From an uncultured Rhodospirillales bacterium (GTDB lineage: Bacteria > Pseudomonadota > Alphaproteobacteria > ATCC43930 > CGMCC-115725): a DNA stretch of 64,000 bases. The stretch covers positions 248,001 through 312,000 of the forward strand of contig CAIKMD010000006.1 in assembly GCA_903828515.1 (NCBI GenBank), in the 5' to 3' direction. The position numbers and the translations under genes were made by a program. Positions 22,785-30,995 of the stretch are shown piece after piece (position 1 is the first letter of the stretch; every line of letters starts with the position of its first letter). The notes beneath the pieces were generated by a model. That model was not told the DNA's origin. It made no database searches and was given only the letters and a program-made list of their open reading frames with translations.

Positions 22785-24121
22785 CGCAGCGGCGAGCCGT
22801 CCGGTTTCACCACGCGATTGATGCCCGAGAGGGAATCCGACAGGCTGAAATCGTCGTCCATCTTCAGGCCCATGGCGTCCTCATAGGCGCGCTTGACCGC
22901 TTCCGGCTGGCCCTGCTGGAAGACGAAGCGCGTCGGCGAGACATTGTCGAAGACGCTGCTCGACATCAGTTGCTCGCGGGTGAAGCCTTCGACGAATTGC
23001 TTCTTGCCGACGATCGGCAAGGGAACGAATTCGCCGATCTTTGGGTCGCGGATCACGGCTTTCGGATCGCCGCCTTTGGCCATGGTCTCCAGGTCTTCGA
23101 AGAAGCGCTTGCGGATCATCATGATGCCCTGGTCGCTGCGGGCGAGATGTTCCTGCGTGCGGTCGGCGATCGGGCCTTGCCCGACCCAGGCCGCGAAATC
23201 CTGGTTCATCACGCCGCCGGTCAGCCATTCGCCGGTCTTCGCGTCGGTGACGGGTCCGATCCAATAGGGGATCGAATTCTGAACGTAAGGCTCGCGATCC
23301 TGCGGCACGCGGTTGAAGAACCAGCCGACCGAGAGCGTGGTCTCGTCGTCGATCGGGACGCGCCATTCGAAATGCCCGCCGGTGAACAGGCAATTGGGCC
23401 ACAGGCAGACGCGACCGACGGTCCACAGCGGATTGTTCTCGTCGGTGTCCTCGCGCACGCGCTTATAGGTGAAGCCGTAATCGAATTCCTCGAAGCCGAT
23501 CTTCACATGTTTTGCGCCGTAAGGTCCGGTCTTGCCCTTCAGCCGCACGCCGCCCCAATTGGCGTGCATCCATTCGAAATGCACCGGGTCGATCGAGTTT
23601 TCCTGGCACTGGAACCAGTTGCACGGGATGGTCGAGAACACGATCTGCACGAAGCCGTTCTTCCACTCGAACGGTTCCCAATGGGGCAGGGCCGGCGCCG
23701 GCAGCGGGCCCATATAGGCCCAGAGCAGCCCGGCCTTGGCCTCGACCGGATAGGCCTTGATCGGCGTGCGATCCTTGTACCGCGAGTTCGCATCGAGCGT
23801 GTCGTCGAAAGGCTGTTCCAGGCATTTGCCGGTCTCGTCGAACAGCCAGCCGTGATAGTGGCAGCGCAGGCCGCATTCCTCGGGAAAGCCGAAGGACATG
23901 TCGGCGCGGCGATGCGGGCAGTGGCGGTCGACCAGCCCGTAACGGCCCCCGAGGTCCTTGTAGAGGACCAGGTTTTCGCTCATCAGGCGCACGCGCTTGG
24001 TCGGCTTTTCGTCGAGTTCGGCGACCGCGGCGATCGGATACCAATAGCGGCGCATCAGCTCGCCCATCGGCGTTCCGGCTCCGGTTTCGGTCAGGATCTT
24101 GTTGTTGGTTTCGTTCAGCAT
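22781..24121 (-). CDS. Rieske [2Fe-2S] aromatic ring-hydroxylating dioxygenase, large subunit
   Basis: This is a 446-aa oxygenase of the phthalate-dioxygenase/vanillate-demethylase group. Rieske ligands are CPH at 68-70 and CHYH at 87-90. The mononuclear iron triad is in DPVHFEWMH (Asp178, His181, His186). The spacing equals that of the oxygenase at 1671, and both begin with the same (G)MRRYW(Q/Y)P block, so they are paralogues about 21 kb apart. The RBS GAGAGGA precedes the ATG. It is convergent with the Liv-type importer, whose cargo may be its substrate. No reductase component is adjacent. Confidence 0.9.
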   Translation of the reverse strand: MLNETNNKILTETGAGTPMGELMRRYWYPIAAVAELDEKPTKRVRLMSENLVLYKDLGGRYGLVDRHCPHRRADMSFGFPEECGLRCHYHGWLFDETGKCLEQPFDDTLDANSRYKDRTPIKAYPVEAKAGLLWAYMGPLPAPALPHWEPFEWKNGFVQIVFSTIPCNWFQCQENSIDPVHFEWMHANWGGVRLKGKTGPYGAKHVKIGFEEFDYGFTYKRVREDTDENNPLWTVGRVCLWPNCLFTGGHFEWRVPIDDETTLSVGWFFNRVPQDREPYVQNSIPYWIGPVTDAKTGEWLTGGVMNQDFAAWVGQGPIADRTQEHLARSDQGIMMIRKRFFEDLETMAKGGDPKAVIRDPKIGEFVPLPIVGKKQFVEGFTREQLMSSSVFDNVSPTRFVFQQGQPEAVKRAYEDAMGLKMDDDFSLSDSLSGINRVVKPDGSPLR

Positions 24122-24254
24122 GCGTCCTCTCCCGCGACGAAAAAACCTTGTCCGATAGGCTTATAGCGTGCGCCGATAGCCGCCGCTTTGAACTGGCATA
24201 AGGCGGTTTTGCCGAATAGTCTCGTATTTTAAGCCGCCACAAGGGACGCGACAA

Positions 24255-25292
24255 ATGAAGTTTGGCCTGTTCGACCATGTCGACCGCAACGATCGGCCTC
24301 TCGCCCAGCAATTCGACGAACGGATCGAATTCGCGGCCGCCGCCGACGCGGCCGGGTTCTATGCCCTGCTGGTCGCCGAGCATCACGGCACGCCGCTCAA
24401 CATGGTCCCCAATCCGGCGGTCTATCTGGCCGCCGTCGCGCGCGCGACCAAGCGCATCCGCCTCGGCGCGCTGGTGTTCCTCCTGCCGCTCTATTCGCCG
24501 CTGCGCCTGATCGAGGAAATCGCGATGCTCGACCAGTTGAGCCATGGCCGGCTCGAGTTCGGCGTCGGCCGCGGCGTCTCGCCGTTCGAGTTGAATTTCC
24601 ACAAGGTCAATCACGACCAGTCGCGCGAAATCTTCCTCGATGCCTATGAGTGCATCCTGAAGGGCCTGACCAGCGAAGAGCTCAATCATGCTGGTCCGTT
24701 CTTTACCTACAACAACGTGCCGATGGCGCTCAAACCGCTGCAGAAACCCTTCCCGCCGGTCTGGTACGCATCCTCGGCCGAATTCGGCGCGCGCTGGGCG
24801 GGCGAGCGGGGACTTCATTTCGGCACGCTCGGCAGCATCGAACTGGCGAAGAAAAACATCGATGCATTCAAGGACGCCTTCGCCAAGGCCGGGAGCAAGG
24901 TGGCGCATCCGAAGCCCGAAATTTCGGGCGGCATCGTGATGGGCGTCAACCGCCAGCTTGTCGTCGCCGATACCGACGCCGAAGCGCGCAAGATCGCGCA
25001 GCCCGCGCACGAACAGCACCACGAGAAGATCACCTGGCTGGTGAAGCGCAATGTAACCAGCATCAACTATACGCAACACATCGTCGGCGGTTTCGATGCC
25101 GCGATCGAGTCGGGTTCGGTGATCGTCGGCAGTCCCGATACGGTGCGCAAGGAAATCGAGCGCCAGGTGAAGGCGATCGGCGTCAATTACATGAACTTCG
25201 CGATGTTCTTCGGCAACATGACGCTCGCCGACGCGCTGCGTTCGCAAAAGCTCTTCGCGACCGAGGTGATGCCCAAGCTGGCGTCGCTCTGA
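24255..25292 (+). CDS. LLM-class flavin-dependent oxidoreductase (luciferase-like), subgroup A
   Basis: The 345-aa TIM-barrel flavoprotein begins MKFGLFDHVDRNDRPLAQQF and shows AEHHGTP, RIRLGALVFLLPLYSPLRLIEE and GRLEFGVGRG, standard for bacterial luciferase-like monooxygenases. Members oxidise organic substrates with reduced FMN or F420; the cofactor cannot be chosen from sequence. It is closely similar to the protein at 50868 (FDHVDR, LPLYNPLR, LDLGVGRGTSPLE), so the two are paralogues. The RBS AAGGGACGCG precedes the ATG. A hairpin follows the stop. Confidence 0.87.
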   Translation: MKFGLFDHVDRNDRPLAQQFDERIEFAAAADAAGFYALLVAEHHGTPLNMVPNPAVYLAAVARATKRIRLGALVFLLPLYSPLRLIEEIAMLDQLSHGRLEFGVGRGVSPFELNFHKVNHDQSREIFLDAYECILKGLTSEELNHAGPFFTYNNVPMALKPLQKPFPPVWYASSAEFGARWAGERGLHFGTLGSIELAKKNIDAFKDAFAKAGSKVAHPKPEISGGIVMGVNRQLVVADTDAEARKIAQPAHEQHHEKITWLVKRNVTSINYTQHIVGGFDAAIESGSVIVGSPDTVRKEIERQVKAIGVNYMNFAMFFGNMTLADALRSQKLFATEVMPKLASL

Positions 25293-25306
25293 TCGATGGC
25301 CTAAAA

Positions 25307-25334
25307 CCTCCCTCGGTCGATCGATCGGGGGAGG
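25307..25334 (+). promoter_or_regulatory. 12-bp hairpin overlapping the rlpA-like ribosome-binding site
   Basis: CCTCCCTCGGTC pairs with GATCGGGGGAGG (two G-T wobbles) around a GATC tetraloop. The right arm is the Shine-Dalgarno sequence GGGGGAGG that serves the ATG at 25340. The structure could terminate the upstream transcript or hide the ribosome-binding site when RNA starts upstream. Confidence 0.45.
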
Positions 25335-25339
25335 GCGCG

Positions 25340-25702
25340 ATGCGATGGGTGGTGGCGCTGTTGGCCGGGATCGCGATGTTGATCGCGCCGGATCTCTCTT
25401 TCGCTCAATCCAAATCCGAACACGGGCTTGCCGCCGTCTATTCGGGAAAATTCGTCGGCCGGCGCACGGCCAGCGGCGAGGTGCTCGATCGCCAGCATCT
25501 GACTGCGGCCCACCGCCAATATGCCTTCGGCACCCAGGTGGAAGTGACCAACCGCAATAACGGCCGCTCGGCGGTGGTCACGATCAACGATCGGGGTCCG
25601 CACAGCCGGCGTTTCGCGCTCGATTTCTCGCCCGCGGCCGCGAAGGCGCTCGGCATTCGTGGCACCGCGCCGGTCGAATACCACGTCGTCTCTGCGCGAT
25701 AG
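25340..25702 (+). CDS. RlpA-like exported double-psi beta-barrel protein
   Basis: The ATG at 25340 (the track merges it with an unrelated upstream frame) yields 120 aa. A signal peptide of about 23 residues ends SFAQ. The mature domain has the RlpA core: GLAAVYSGKFVGRRTASGE, AAHRQYAFGTQVEVTN and VTINDRGPHSRRFALDFSPAAAKALG. RlpA proteins bind or cleave denuded septal peptidoglycan. The catalytic Asp candidate is in NDRGP. It lacks the SPOR domain and lipobox of E. coli RlpA, so it is a short soluble periplasmic version. The neighbours are metabolic and give no functional clue. Confidence 0.85.
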   Translation: MRWVVALLAGIAMLIAPDLSFAQSKSEHGLAAVYSGKFVGRRTASGEVLDRQHLTAAHRQYAFGTQVEVTNRNNGRSAVVTINDRGPHSRRFALDFSPAAAKALGIRGTAPVEYHVVSAR

Positions 25703-25709
25703 TCACGCC

Positions 25710-27422
25710 TTGAATATTCTTCTGACACCGGCCCGCATTGGGCCTGTCGAAATCAAAAACCGCATCGTCATGCCGTCGATGACGACGCGCGGTGCGGACG
25801 AGGAAGGCTTCGTCACCGAGGACACCATCGCCTATTACATGGCGCGGGTGCGTGGCGGCACCGGCCTCGTCACGGTCGAGATGGCATCGCCCGAGCGCGC
25901 CGGCCGTCATCGCCGGCGCGAACTCGGCATCTATGACGACCGTTTTCTGCCGGGGCTGACGCGTCTCGTCGATGCGATGCATGTCGGTGGCGCCAAGGCC
26001 TCGATCCAGTTGGGTCATGGCGGCGGCCACACCCGCCGCGACATTTGCGGCGAGACGCCGGTGGCGCCCTCGGCGATTCCGCATCCGGTCTTCGAGACGA
26101 CATTCGAGGTCATCGTGCCCGAGGCGATGTCGAAAGCGCGGATCGATGCCTGCGTCGCGGCTTTTGCCGAAGCGGCGCGGCGCGCGCAGCAAGCCGGGTT
26201 CGACTGCGTCGAGATCCACGGCGCGCATGGCTATCTGATCTCGCAGTTCCTCACACCGTTCGAGAACCGGCGCACCGACGAATACGGCGGCTCGCTCGAG
26301 AACCGCGCGCGCTTCGGGCTCGAGGTGCTGCGCGCGATCAAGGCAGCCGTACCGGGCATGGGCGTGATCTATCGCATCTCGGTCGAGGATTATTTTCCCG
26401 AGGGCATGCCGTGGTCGGAAGGCAAGCAGGCGGCGATCTGGATGGCCGAGGCGGGGGCCGACGCCGTTCACATCGCGGCCGGGCATTATCGTTCGTTGCC
26501 CTCGGCCGCGCGGCAGATTCCGCCGATGGCCTATCCCGACGCGACGTTTCTCGACTACGCGGCCGAGATCAAAGCGGCGGTCAAGGTTCCGGTCATCGCG
26601 GTCGGTCGGTTGGGCGATCCCGTGCTCGCCATGGCGGCGGTGGAAAGCGGCAAATGCGATTTCGTGGCTTTGGGCCGCACGCTGCTGGCTGAACCCGAAT
26701 GGGTGGCCAAACTGGCGCGGGGCGAGCCGGGGCGGCGGTGCCTGGCCTGCAACACTTGCGTCGATGAAATGCGCGGCGGCGCGCGATTGGGTTGCGTGGT
26801 CAATGGCCGCGCCGGGAAAGAAGTTCTCTATGCCGACGCGAAGCCGCCGCAGGGCGAGCGGATCGCCGTGATCGGCGCGGGGCCGGCTGGCCTGACCTAT
26901 GCCTCGCTGGTCGCCGACGGCAACCAGGTCACGATATTCGAGCGCGATGCCGTGCCGGGTGGCGCGTTCCGTTATGCCGGCAAGGCGCCGTTGTTTCAGG
27001 ACGTCGAGGCGAGCGAACGGTCCTTCGCGCGCTACATCCAACAACTCGTGCTGGCGTGCACGGCCAGGGGCGTCGATATCCGCTATGGCGCCGATCCGGC
27101 GCGCGCGCCGGCCCTCCTGAGGGGCTTCGACCGGATCGTGATCGCCACGGGCGCGCGCTATCGCTTTGGCCTCGGGGGGCTGGCAATGGGCCTGCTCGAT
27201 CTCGGCGTCGGGCATTGGCCGGGCCTTAAGCAGATATTCTCCCATCCGCGCTTTCGCGACTGGTTTTATCACCGCGCGCGATACGGCACGGCCGCCGATG
27301 TCGCGCGCTGGGTGCCCTCGGGTACGAAGCTTCAATCGATCGGCGACGCGGTGCGGCCGGGGAAAAGCAAGCCGGCGATTTCCAGCGCGTTCGAAGCAGC
27401 GCTGCTCGGCACCACGTTTTAA
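25710..27422 (+). CDS. NADH:flavin oxidoreductase, FadH/TMADH-like, with shortened C-terminal domain
   Basis: I start at TTG 25710 (LNILLTPARIGPVEIKNRIVM), because the ATG at 25659 lies inside rlpA. The first about 340 residues are an OYE-type FMN barrel, with the active-site IHGAHGYLISQFLTP. A four-Cys Fe-S motif follows as CLACNTC and GCVVN. Then comes an FAD-binding GAGPAGLTYAS segment. In 2,4-dienoyl-CoA reductase and trimethylamine dehydrogenase this C-terminal part holds both FAD and NAD(P)-type lobes. Here the protein is 570 aa rather than about 650-730, and the second nucleotide-binding motif is not evident after IVIATGARY. It may have lost one lobe. Substrate is unknown. Confidence 0.82.
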   Translation: MNILLTPARIGPVEIKNRIVMPSMTTRGADEEGFVTEDTIAYYMARVRGGTGLVTVEMASPERAGRHRRRELGIYDDRFLPGLTRLVDAMHVGGAKASIQLGHGGGHTRRDICGETPVAPSAIPHPVFETTFEVIVPEAMSKARIDACVAAFAEAARRAQQAGFDCVEIHGAHGYLISQFLTPFENRRTDEYGGSLENRARFGLEVLRAIKAAVPGMGVIYRISVEDYFPEGMPWSEGKQAAIWMAEAGADAVHIAAGHYRSLPSAARQIPPMAYPDATFLDYAAEIKAAVKVPVIAVGRLGDPVLAMAAVESGKCDFVALGRTLLAEPEWVAKLARGEPGRRCLACNTCVDEMRGGARLGCVVNGRAGKEVLYADAKPPQGERIAVIGAGPAGLTYASLVADGNQVTIFERDAVPGGAFRYAGKAPLFQDVEASERSFARYIQQLVLACTARGVDIRYGADPARAPALLRGFDRIVIATGARYRFGLGGLAMGLLDLGVGHWPGLKQIFSHPRFRDWFYHRARYGTAADVARWVPSGTKLQSIGDAVRPGKSKPAISSAFEAALLGTTF

Positions 27423-27490
27423 CCCGCGATCCGATGACGCAGTTTCCGGCGATTTACAGCCGCGCCGAAACCGCTTAGCTTGCGCCCCTC

Positions 27491-28687
27491 ATGAATCCCC
27501 AGGAACGCATCGTTATCGTCGGCGCCGGACCGGTCGGACTGGTCACCGCGCTGTGGCTCGCAAAACTCGGCACGCCCTCGCTGGTGCTGGAAACCTCGGC
27601 GACGGTGCCGCGCGACCTGCGCGCCTCGACCGTCCACCCGCCGACTCTCGAAATGCTCGAGGAACTGGGCGTGCTCGATGAGTACAAGGCGATGGGCGTG
27701 ATCGCCGATCGCTGGCAATTGCTCCATCTCTCGACGCGCGAGCGGGTGGTCTTCGATCTCGGCATGATCAAGGACCACACGCGGCACCCCTATCGCCTGC
27801 AATGCGAGCAGCACAAGCTTGCGCCGCTGCTCAACGCGCGCGCTCAGGCGTCCCCGTTGGTCGAGATCATCTACGGCGCGACCGTGACTTCGGCGTCGCA
27901 GGACGCGAACGGTGCCACGGCAGTCGCCGATATCGGCGGCGAGAAGCGCGAATTTTCCGGCGGCTATCTGGTCGGTGCCGACGGCGCACACAGCGCGGTG
28001 CGCCAGAGCCTCGAATACAAGCTCGACGGCTTCACCTATCCGGCGGCGACGACGCTGATCACCACGACCTTCCGCTTCGAGGATCACATCCCCGAATTGC
28101 TCGGCGCGAATTACTGCTGGACCACCGACGATGCCGGTTCGATGTTCCGCCTCGCCGACGAATGGCGCTGCACGTTCTATCCGCGCCCGTCCGAGCCAGC
28201 CGACATGGAGATGACGCCCGACATCCTGCAAAGCCGCATGCAGGGCATCCTGCCGCGCGACGTGCCCTATGAGATTCGCGAGCAGCGCAACTATGTTATT
28301 CACCAGCGCATCGTCGACAATTACCGCAAGGGCCGGATCGTTCTTGCGGGCGATGCTGCGCATCTGACCCCGCCGACCGGCGGGCTCGGCATGAATGGCG
28401 GCATCCACGATGCCGTGAACCTCGCCGAAAAGCTCCATCGCGTCATGCGCGGCGAGAGCGACGATCTGCTCGATCTCTATGTGCGCCAGCGCCGGCCGGT
28501 TGCGGTCGGCGAAATCCTCGCGCAATCGCATGCCAACCGCATCCGCATGCAGCTCTGGGATGCCGAGGAGCGCAAGAAGGTGATGGTGGAAATGCATGCC
28601 ATCGCCGACGATCCGGTGCGCGCGAAGGCGATGCTGCTGCGCAGTTCGATGATCGACGGATTGCGCAAGGCCGCCGAAACGGCCTGA
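27491..28687 (+). CDS. FAD-dependent aromatic monooxygenase (PheA/MhpA-like)
   Basis: The 398-aa class A flavoprotein monooxygenase shows IVIVGAGPVGLVTALWLA (FAD pyrophosphate loop), VGADGAHSAVRQSL (the DG motif) and VLAGDAAHLTPPTGGLGMNGGIHDAVNL (GD motif contacting ribityl). These enzymes hydroxylate phenolic rings using NAD(P)H and O2. Phenol- and hydroxyphenylpropionate-hydroxylases of the MhpA or PheA class are usually longer because of a C-terminal thioredoxin-like domain. That domain is missing here, so this is a short-form member. It follows the FadH-like gene by 68 bases on the same strand and may share its operon. Confidence 0.87.
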   Translation: MNPQERIVIVGAGPVGLVTALWLAKLGTPSLVLETSATVPRDLRASTVHPPTLEMLEELGVLDEYKAMGVIADRWQLLHLSTRERVVFDLGMIKDHTRHPYRLQCEQHKLAPLLNARAQASPLVEIIYGATVTSASQDANGATAVADIGGEKREFSGGYLVGADGAHSAVRQSLEYKLDGFTYPAATTLITTTFRFEDHIPELLGANYCWTTDDAGSMFRLADEWRCTFYPRPSEPADMEMTPDILQSRMQGILPRDVPYEIREQRNYVIHQRIVDNYRKGRIVLAGDAAHLTPPTGGLGMNGGIHDAVNLAEKLHRVMRGESDDLLDLYVRQRRPVAVGEILAQSHANRIRMQLWDAEERKKVMVEMHAIADDPVRAKAMLLRSSMIDGLRKAAETA

Positions 28688-28772
28688 TACGGTGACGAAA
28701 GCCCGAATTAAGGGTCAGTTCAACGATTATCTTAGCCGTATGTGGTGGAGCTGAAACCCAATGGGCTTCCCC

Positions 28773-28793
28773 CTTCGATTCTAATGATCGAAG
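28773..28793. terminator. Small hairpin between the FAD monooxygenase and the orphan secreted gene
   Basis: CTTCGAT and ATCGAAG form a perfect 7-bp stem with a 7-base loop in the 164-bp convergent gap. No U-tract follows on either strand. It is a possible shared terminator. Confidence 0.3.
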
Positions 28794-28851
28794 TGCTGCG
28801 GCTCTGGTTCTTACCCACGTCGGCTTCGATATTTTGAAGCAAGAGCTGGGC

Positions 28852-29715
28852 TTAGCGAAGCAGTATCTCCTTGAGGACCTTGTGAGCGGTCTTTCCATAG
28901 ATCAGCGCGCAGATCGGTCGCATAACTATTATATTTGTGTCGGTAATGACCTCGGTGGGCTCTGTGATAGTCGGCTTATGTTCACTAAAACTGATAAAAG
29001 AAAATGGGACAGAAATTCTGCCTGCGACTAAAAGATGCACATCGTTTTGCAAACTCTTTGCTTCCTCTGGTGACATGCGAACGTCTGCCTTTCCGTCGGT
29101 AATGGGGTATTTGCGCGGCGGTGGCGTTGGCCAAAGATGAGTGCCGTCAGCCCTTGCTAAGGCGACGCCGAGTTCGGTCGCGTCCACTCTCGATACCTTT
29201 CTCGTCACACCAAACGCATTAGAACCGGAGTATCCTCCGATCACAGTTTCCTTGTGACTTAAGTATGCAATCTTAAATGAACGCCGATCTTTCGAATCAA
29301 ATTCCTCGGGCGTTTCTAATATACTTGAAGGCTCATCCGCGGACCCGGAGCCGATTTTAAGCAAGCCCTTATCTGCATTGAATTGCGTTTTTAGTTTTCC
29401 AACATCTATAAAAAGTTCGGGCGCTCCATAGTGATCGACAAGGTAGGTCTTTTCGAATTCTAATACCCAGCGCTGTTGCCTGCTCTCAAATGCTTTTGTC
29501 GTCTCGTAGTCGTCCTTTTTTGGTGCGGCCTGTAACGCGCGGTAAATGTCCCATACGTCATTTTCAACTAAAACTTTGCCGCTTGTTATATGATCGGCGC
29601 AGATTTGTTTGTTACCGCTACTGGTGGATTGCGCCTCACCCACGGTCATTGGTCCCGCGAAGACCACAGCTAAAATTGTTAGAAGACCAAAACGTCTGGT
29701 GCTCGTTATTTTCAT
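28852..29715 (-). CDS. Orphan secreted protein in an AT-richer patch
   Basis: The long track ORF is antisense to other genes for most of its length. The real frame starts at ATG 29715 and gives 287 aa. A signal peptide (STRRFGLLTILAVVFAGPMTVGEAQ) is followed by a soluble domain with two likely disulfide Cys (ICADHI, PICALI). No family is recognised. Codon use differs from the neighbours: many AAA, ATA, TTA and GAT codons against GC-ending codons elsewhere. The AT-richer tract spans about 28690-29790. It therefore looks like transferred DNA, although no mobility gene is present. It is followed on the same strand, upstream, by the LLM gene at 29793 with 77 bases between. Confidence 0.7.
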   Translation of the reverse strand: MKITSTRRFGLLTILAVVFAGPMTVGEAQSTSSGNKQICADHITSGKVLVENDVWDIYRALQAAPKKDDYETTKAFESRQQRWVLEFEKTYLVDHYGAPELFIDVGKLKTQFNADKGLLKIGSGSADEPSSILETPEEFDSKDRRSFKIAYLSHKETVIGGYSGSNAFGVTRKVSRVDATELGVALARADGTHLWPTPPPRKYPITDGKADVRMSPEEAKSLQNDVHLLVAGRISVPFSFISFSEHKPTITEPTEVITDTNIIVMRPICALIYGKTAHKVLKEILLR

Positions 29716-29792
29716 TATTCTGTCCGGAATTCTATTTTTGTTTTCAATGAACTCAGCGAATTCCAGTAAGTTTTTCCGGAATCTTACTAGCC

Positions 29793-30968
29793 TTATTGCG
29801 CCGGCGTCGCGACCGGTTCCTTCGCGGCCGGCACGCGCTCGCGGAAATAGGGCAGCACTTCCTCGGCGATCGCTTCCTGATTGGCCTTGGTCATGTCGCG
29901 CGGCAGCGTGCCGAACTGCGTCTTGGTCAGGCTGGTGTTGAACCCGGCGAGGTCCTGATACTCGGCCAGCCGCTCGCGCACCGTGGCGGGCGAACCGACG
30001 ATCACCACGCCCATGCGAACCAGATCTTCGGCAGTCTGAATCTTGCCCGAAGTCTGGATCTTCGCGGCCGCGACGCGCTTCATCGAGTCGATGCTGGAAT
30101 AGCCGGGCGGCAGCAGCATCTCGAACGGCATGCCGAGGAACCGATTGGCAAGGGCTTCGAGATGGGGCTTGGCCTCTTTCATGGCCTTGGCATCGGTCTC
30201 GGCGACATAGATCGAGTTGGACCAGGCCAACTGGTCCGGGGTCGCCTGATAACCGGCCTTCTCGGCTTCGTCGCGATAATGCTGGAAAAAGCGCGCGACG
30301 ATCGCGATGGGCGACAGGGTCTGGCAATAGGTGTAACGCATCTTCGCCGCCCATTGGATCGTGCTGGACGAACCCTGTGACGGTATCCAGATCGGCGGAT
30401 GCGGGGTCTGGTAGGGGCGGGGCCAGGGATTGACGTAGTTGATCTCGAAATGGCGGCCGAGATAGCGGAACGGGCCCGGCTCGGTCCAGGCGCGGATGAT
30501 CAGTTCATGCGCCTCGTTGAAGCGCGCCTGGCTGTCGACCGGGTTGATCCCCATCGAATGATATTCGGCGCCGATGCCGCGCACGAAACCGGCGATGAAC
30601 CGACCCCGCGTGAGGTTGTCGAGCAATGCGTATTCTTCGGCGACGGCGAGTGGGTTCTGCAGCAAGGGAAGCGCGCGGCCGAGGATGGCGATCTTCGCCC
30701 GTTTGACCGATCGCGCGAGCGCACCCGCGAGCACGCCCGGCGTCGGCATCAGTCCATAGGCATTCTGGTGATGCTCGTTGAGCACCACCCCGTCGAAGCC
30801 CAGTTTGTCGGCGTATTCGAGCTCATCGAGATAACGATGATAGAGCTCGGCGCCTTTCTTCGGATCGTATTGCGAATTGGAGAAGGTGACCCAGGCCGAA
30901 CCGTTCTTGGCGATCGCATCGAGATCGGCGTCGGCGTAGGGCATCAGGTGGAAGTTGAAGATCTTCAT
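29793..30968 (-). CDS. LLM-class flavin-dependent oxidoreductase, subgroup B
   Basis: The 391-aa luciferase-like barrel protein carries QYDPKKGAELYHRYLDELEYADKLG, VVLNEHHQN, RGRFIAGFVRGIG and VNPWPRPYQTPHPPIWIPSQ. It is clearly paralogous to the protein at 32527, which has the same DPKKGAELY, LNEHHQ and WPRPYQTPHPP blocks. The last gene of a four-gene minus-strand operon, it has GAGGAGAAGGGG before its ATG. It ends with a Pro/Ala-rich tail. A flavin-dependent oxidation feeding on the product of the upstream hydrolase is an inference from order alone. Confidence 0.88.
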   Translation of the reverse strand: MKIFNFHLMPYADADLDAIAKNGSAWVTFSNSQYDPKKGAELYHRYLDELEYADKLGFDGVVLNEHHQNAYGLMPTPGVLAGALARSVKRAKIAILGRALPLLQNPLAVAEEYALLDNLTRGRFIAGFVRGIGAEYHSMGINPVDSQARFNEAHELIIRAWTEPGPFRYLGRHFEINYVNPWPRPYQTPHPPIWIPSQGSSSTIQWAAKMRYTYCQTLSPIAIVARFFQHYRDEAEKAGYQATPDQLAWSNSIYVAETDAKAMKEAKPHLEALANRFLGMPFEMLLPPGYSSIDSMKRVAAAKIQTSGKIQTAEDLVRMGVVIVGSPATVRERLAEYQDLAGFNTSLTKTQFGTLPRDMTKANQEAIAEEVLPYFRERVPAAKEPVATPAQ

Positions 30969-30995
30969 GGGCCCCTTCTCCTCGCAGCCGCGTTA

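Noticed and set aside
22970-24166. 398-aa plus-strand ORF opposite the second Rieske oxygenase
   Set aside because: Antisense frame without recognisable fold, RBS or signal; the Rieske gene is certain.
25584-27335. 583-aa minus-strand ORF opposite the FadH-like flavoenzyme
   Set aside because: Composition of a shadow (Arg/His/Asp-rich, no motif); the plus strand has barrel, Fe-S and FAD motifs.
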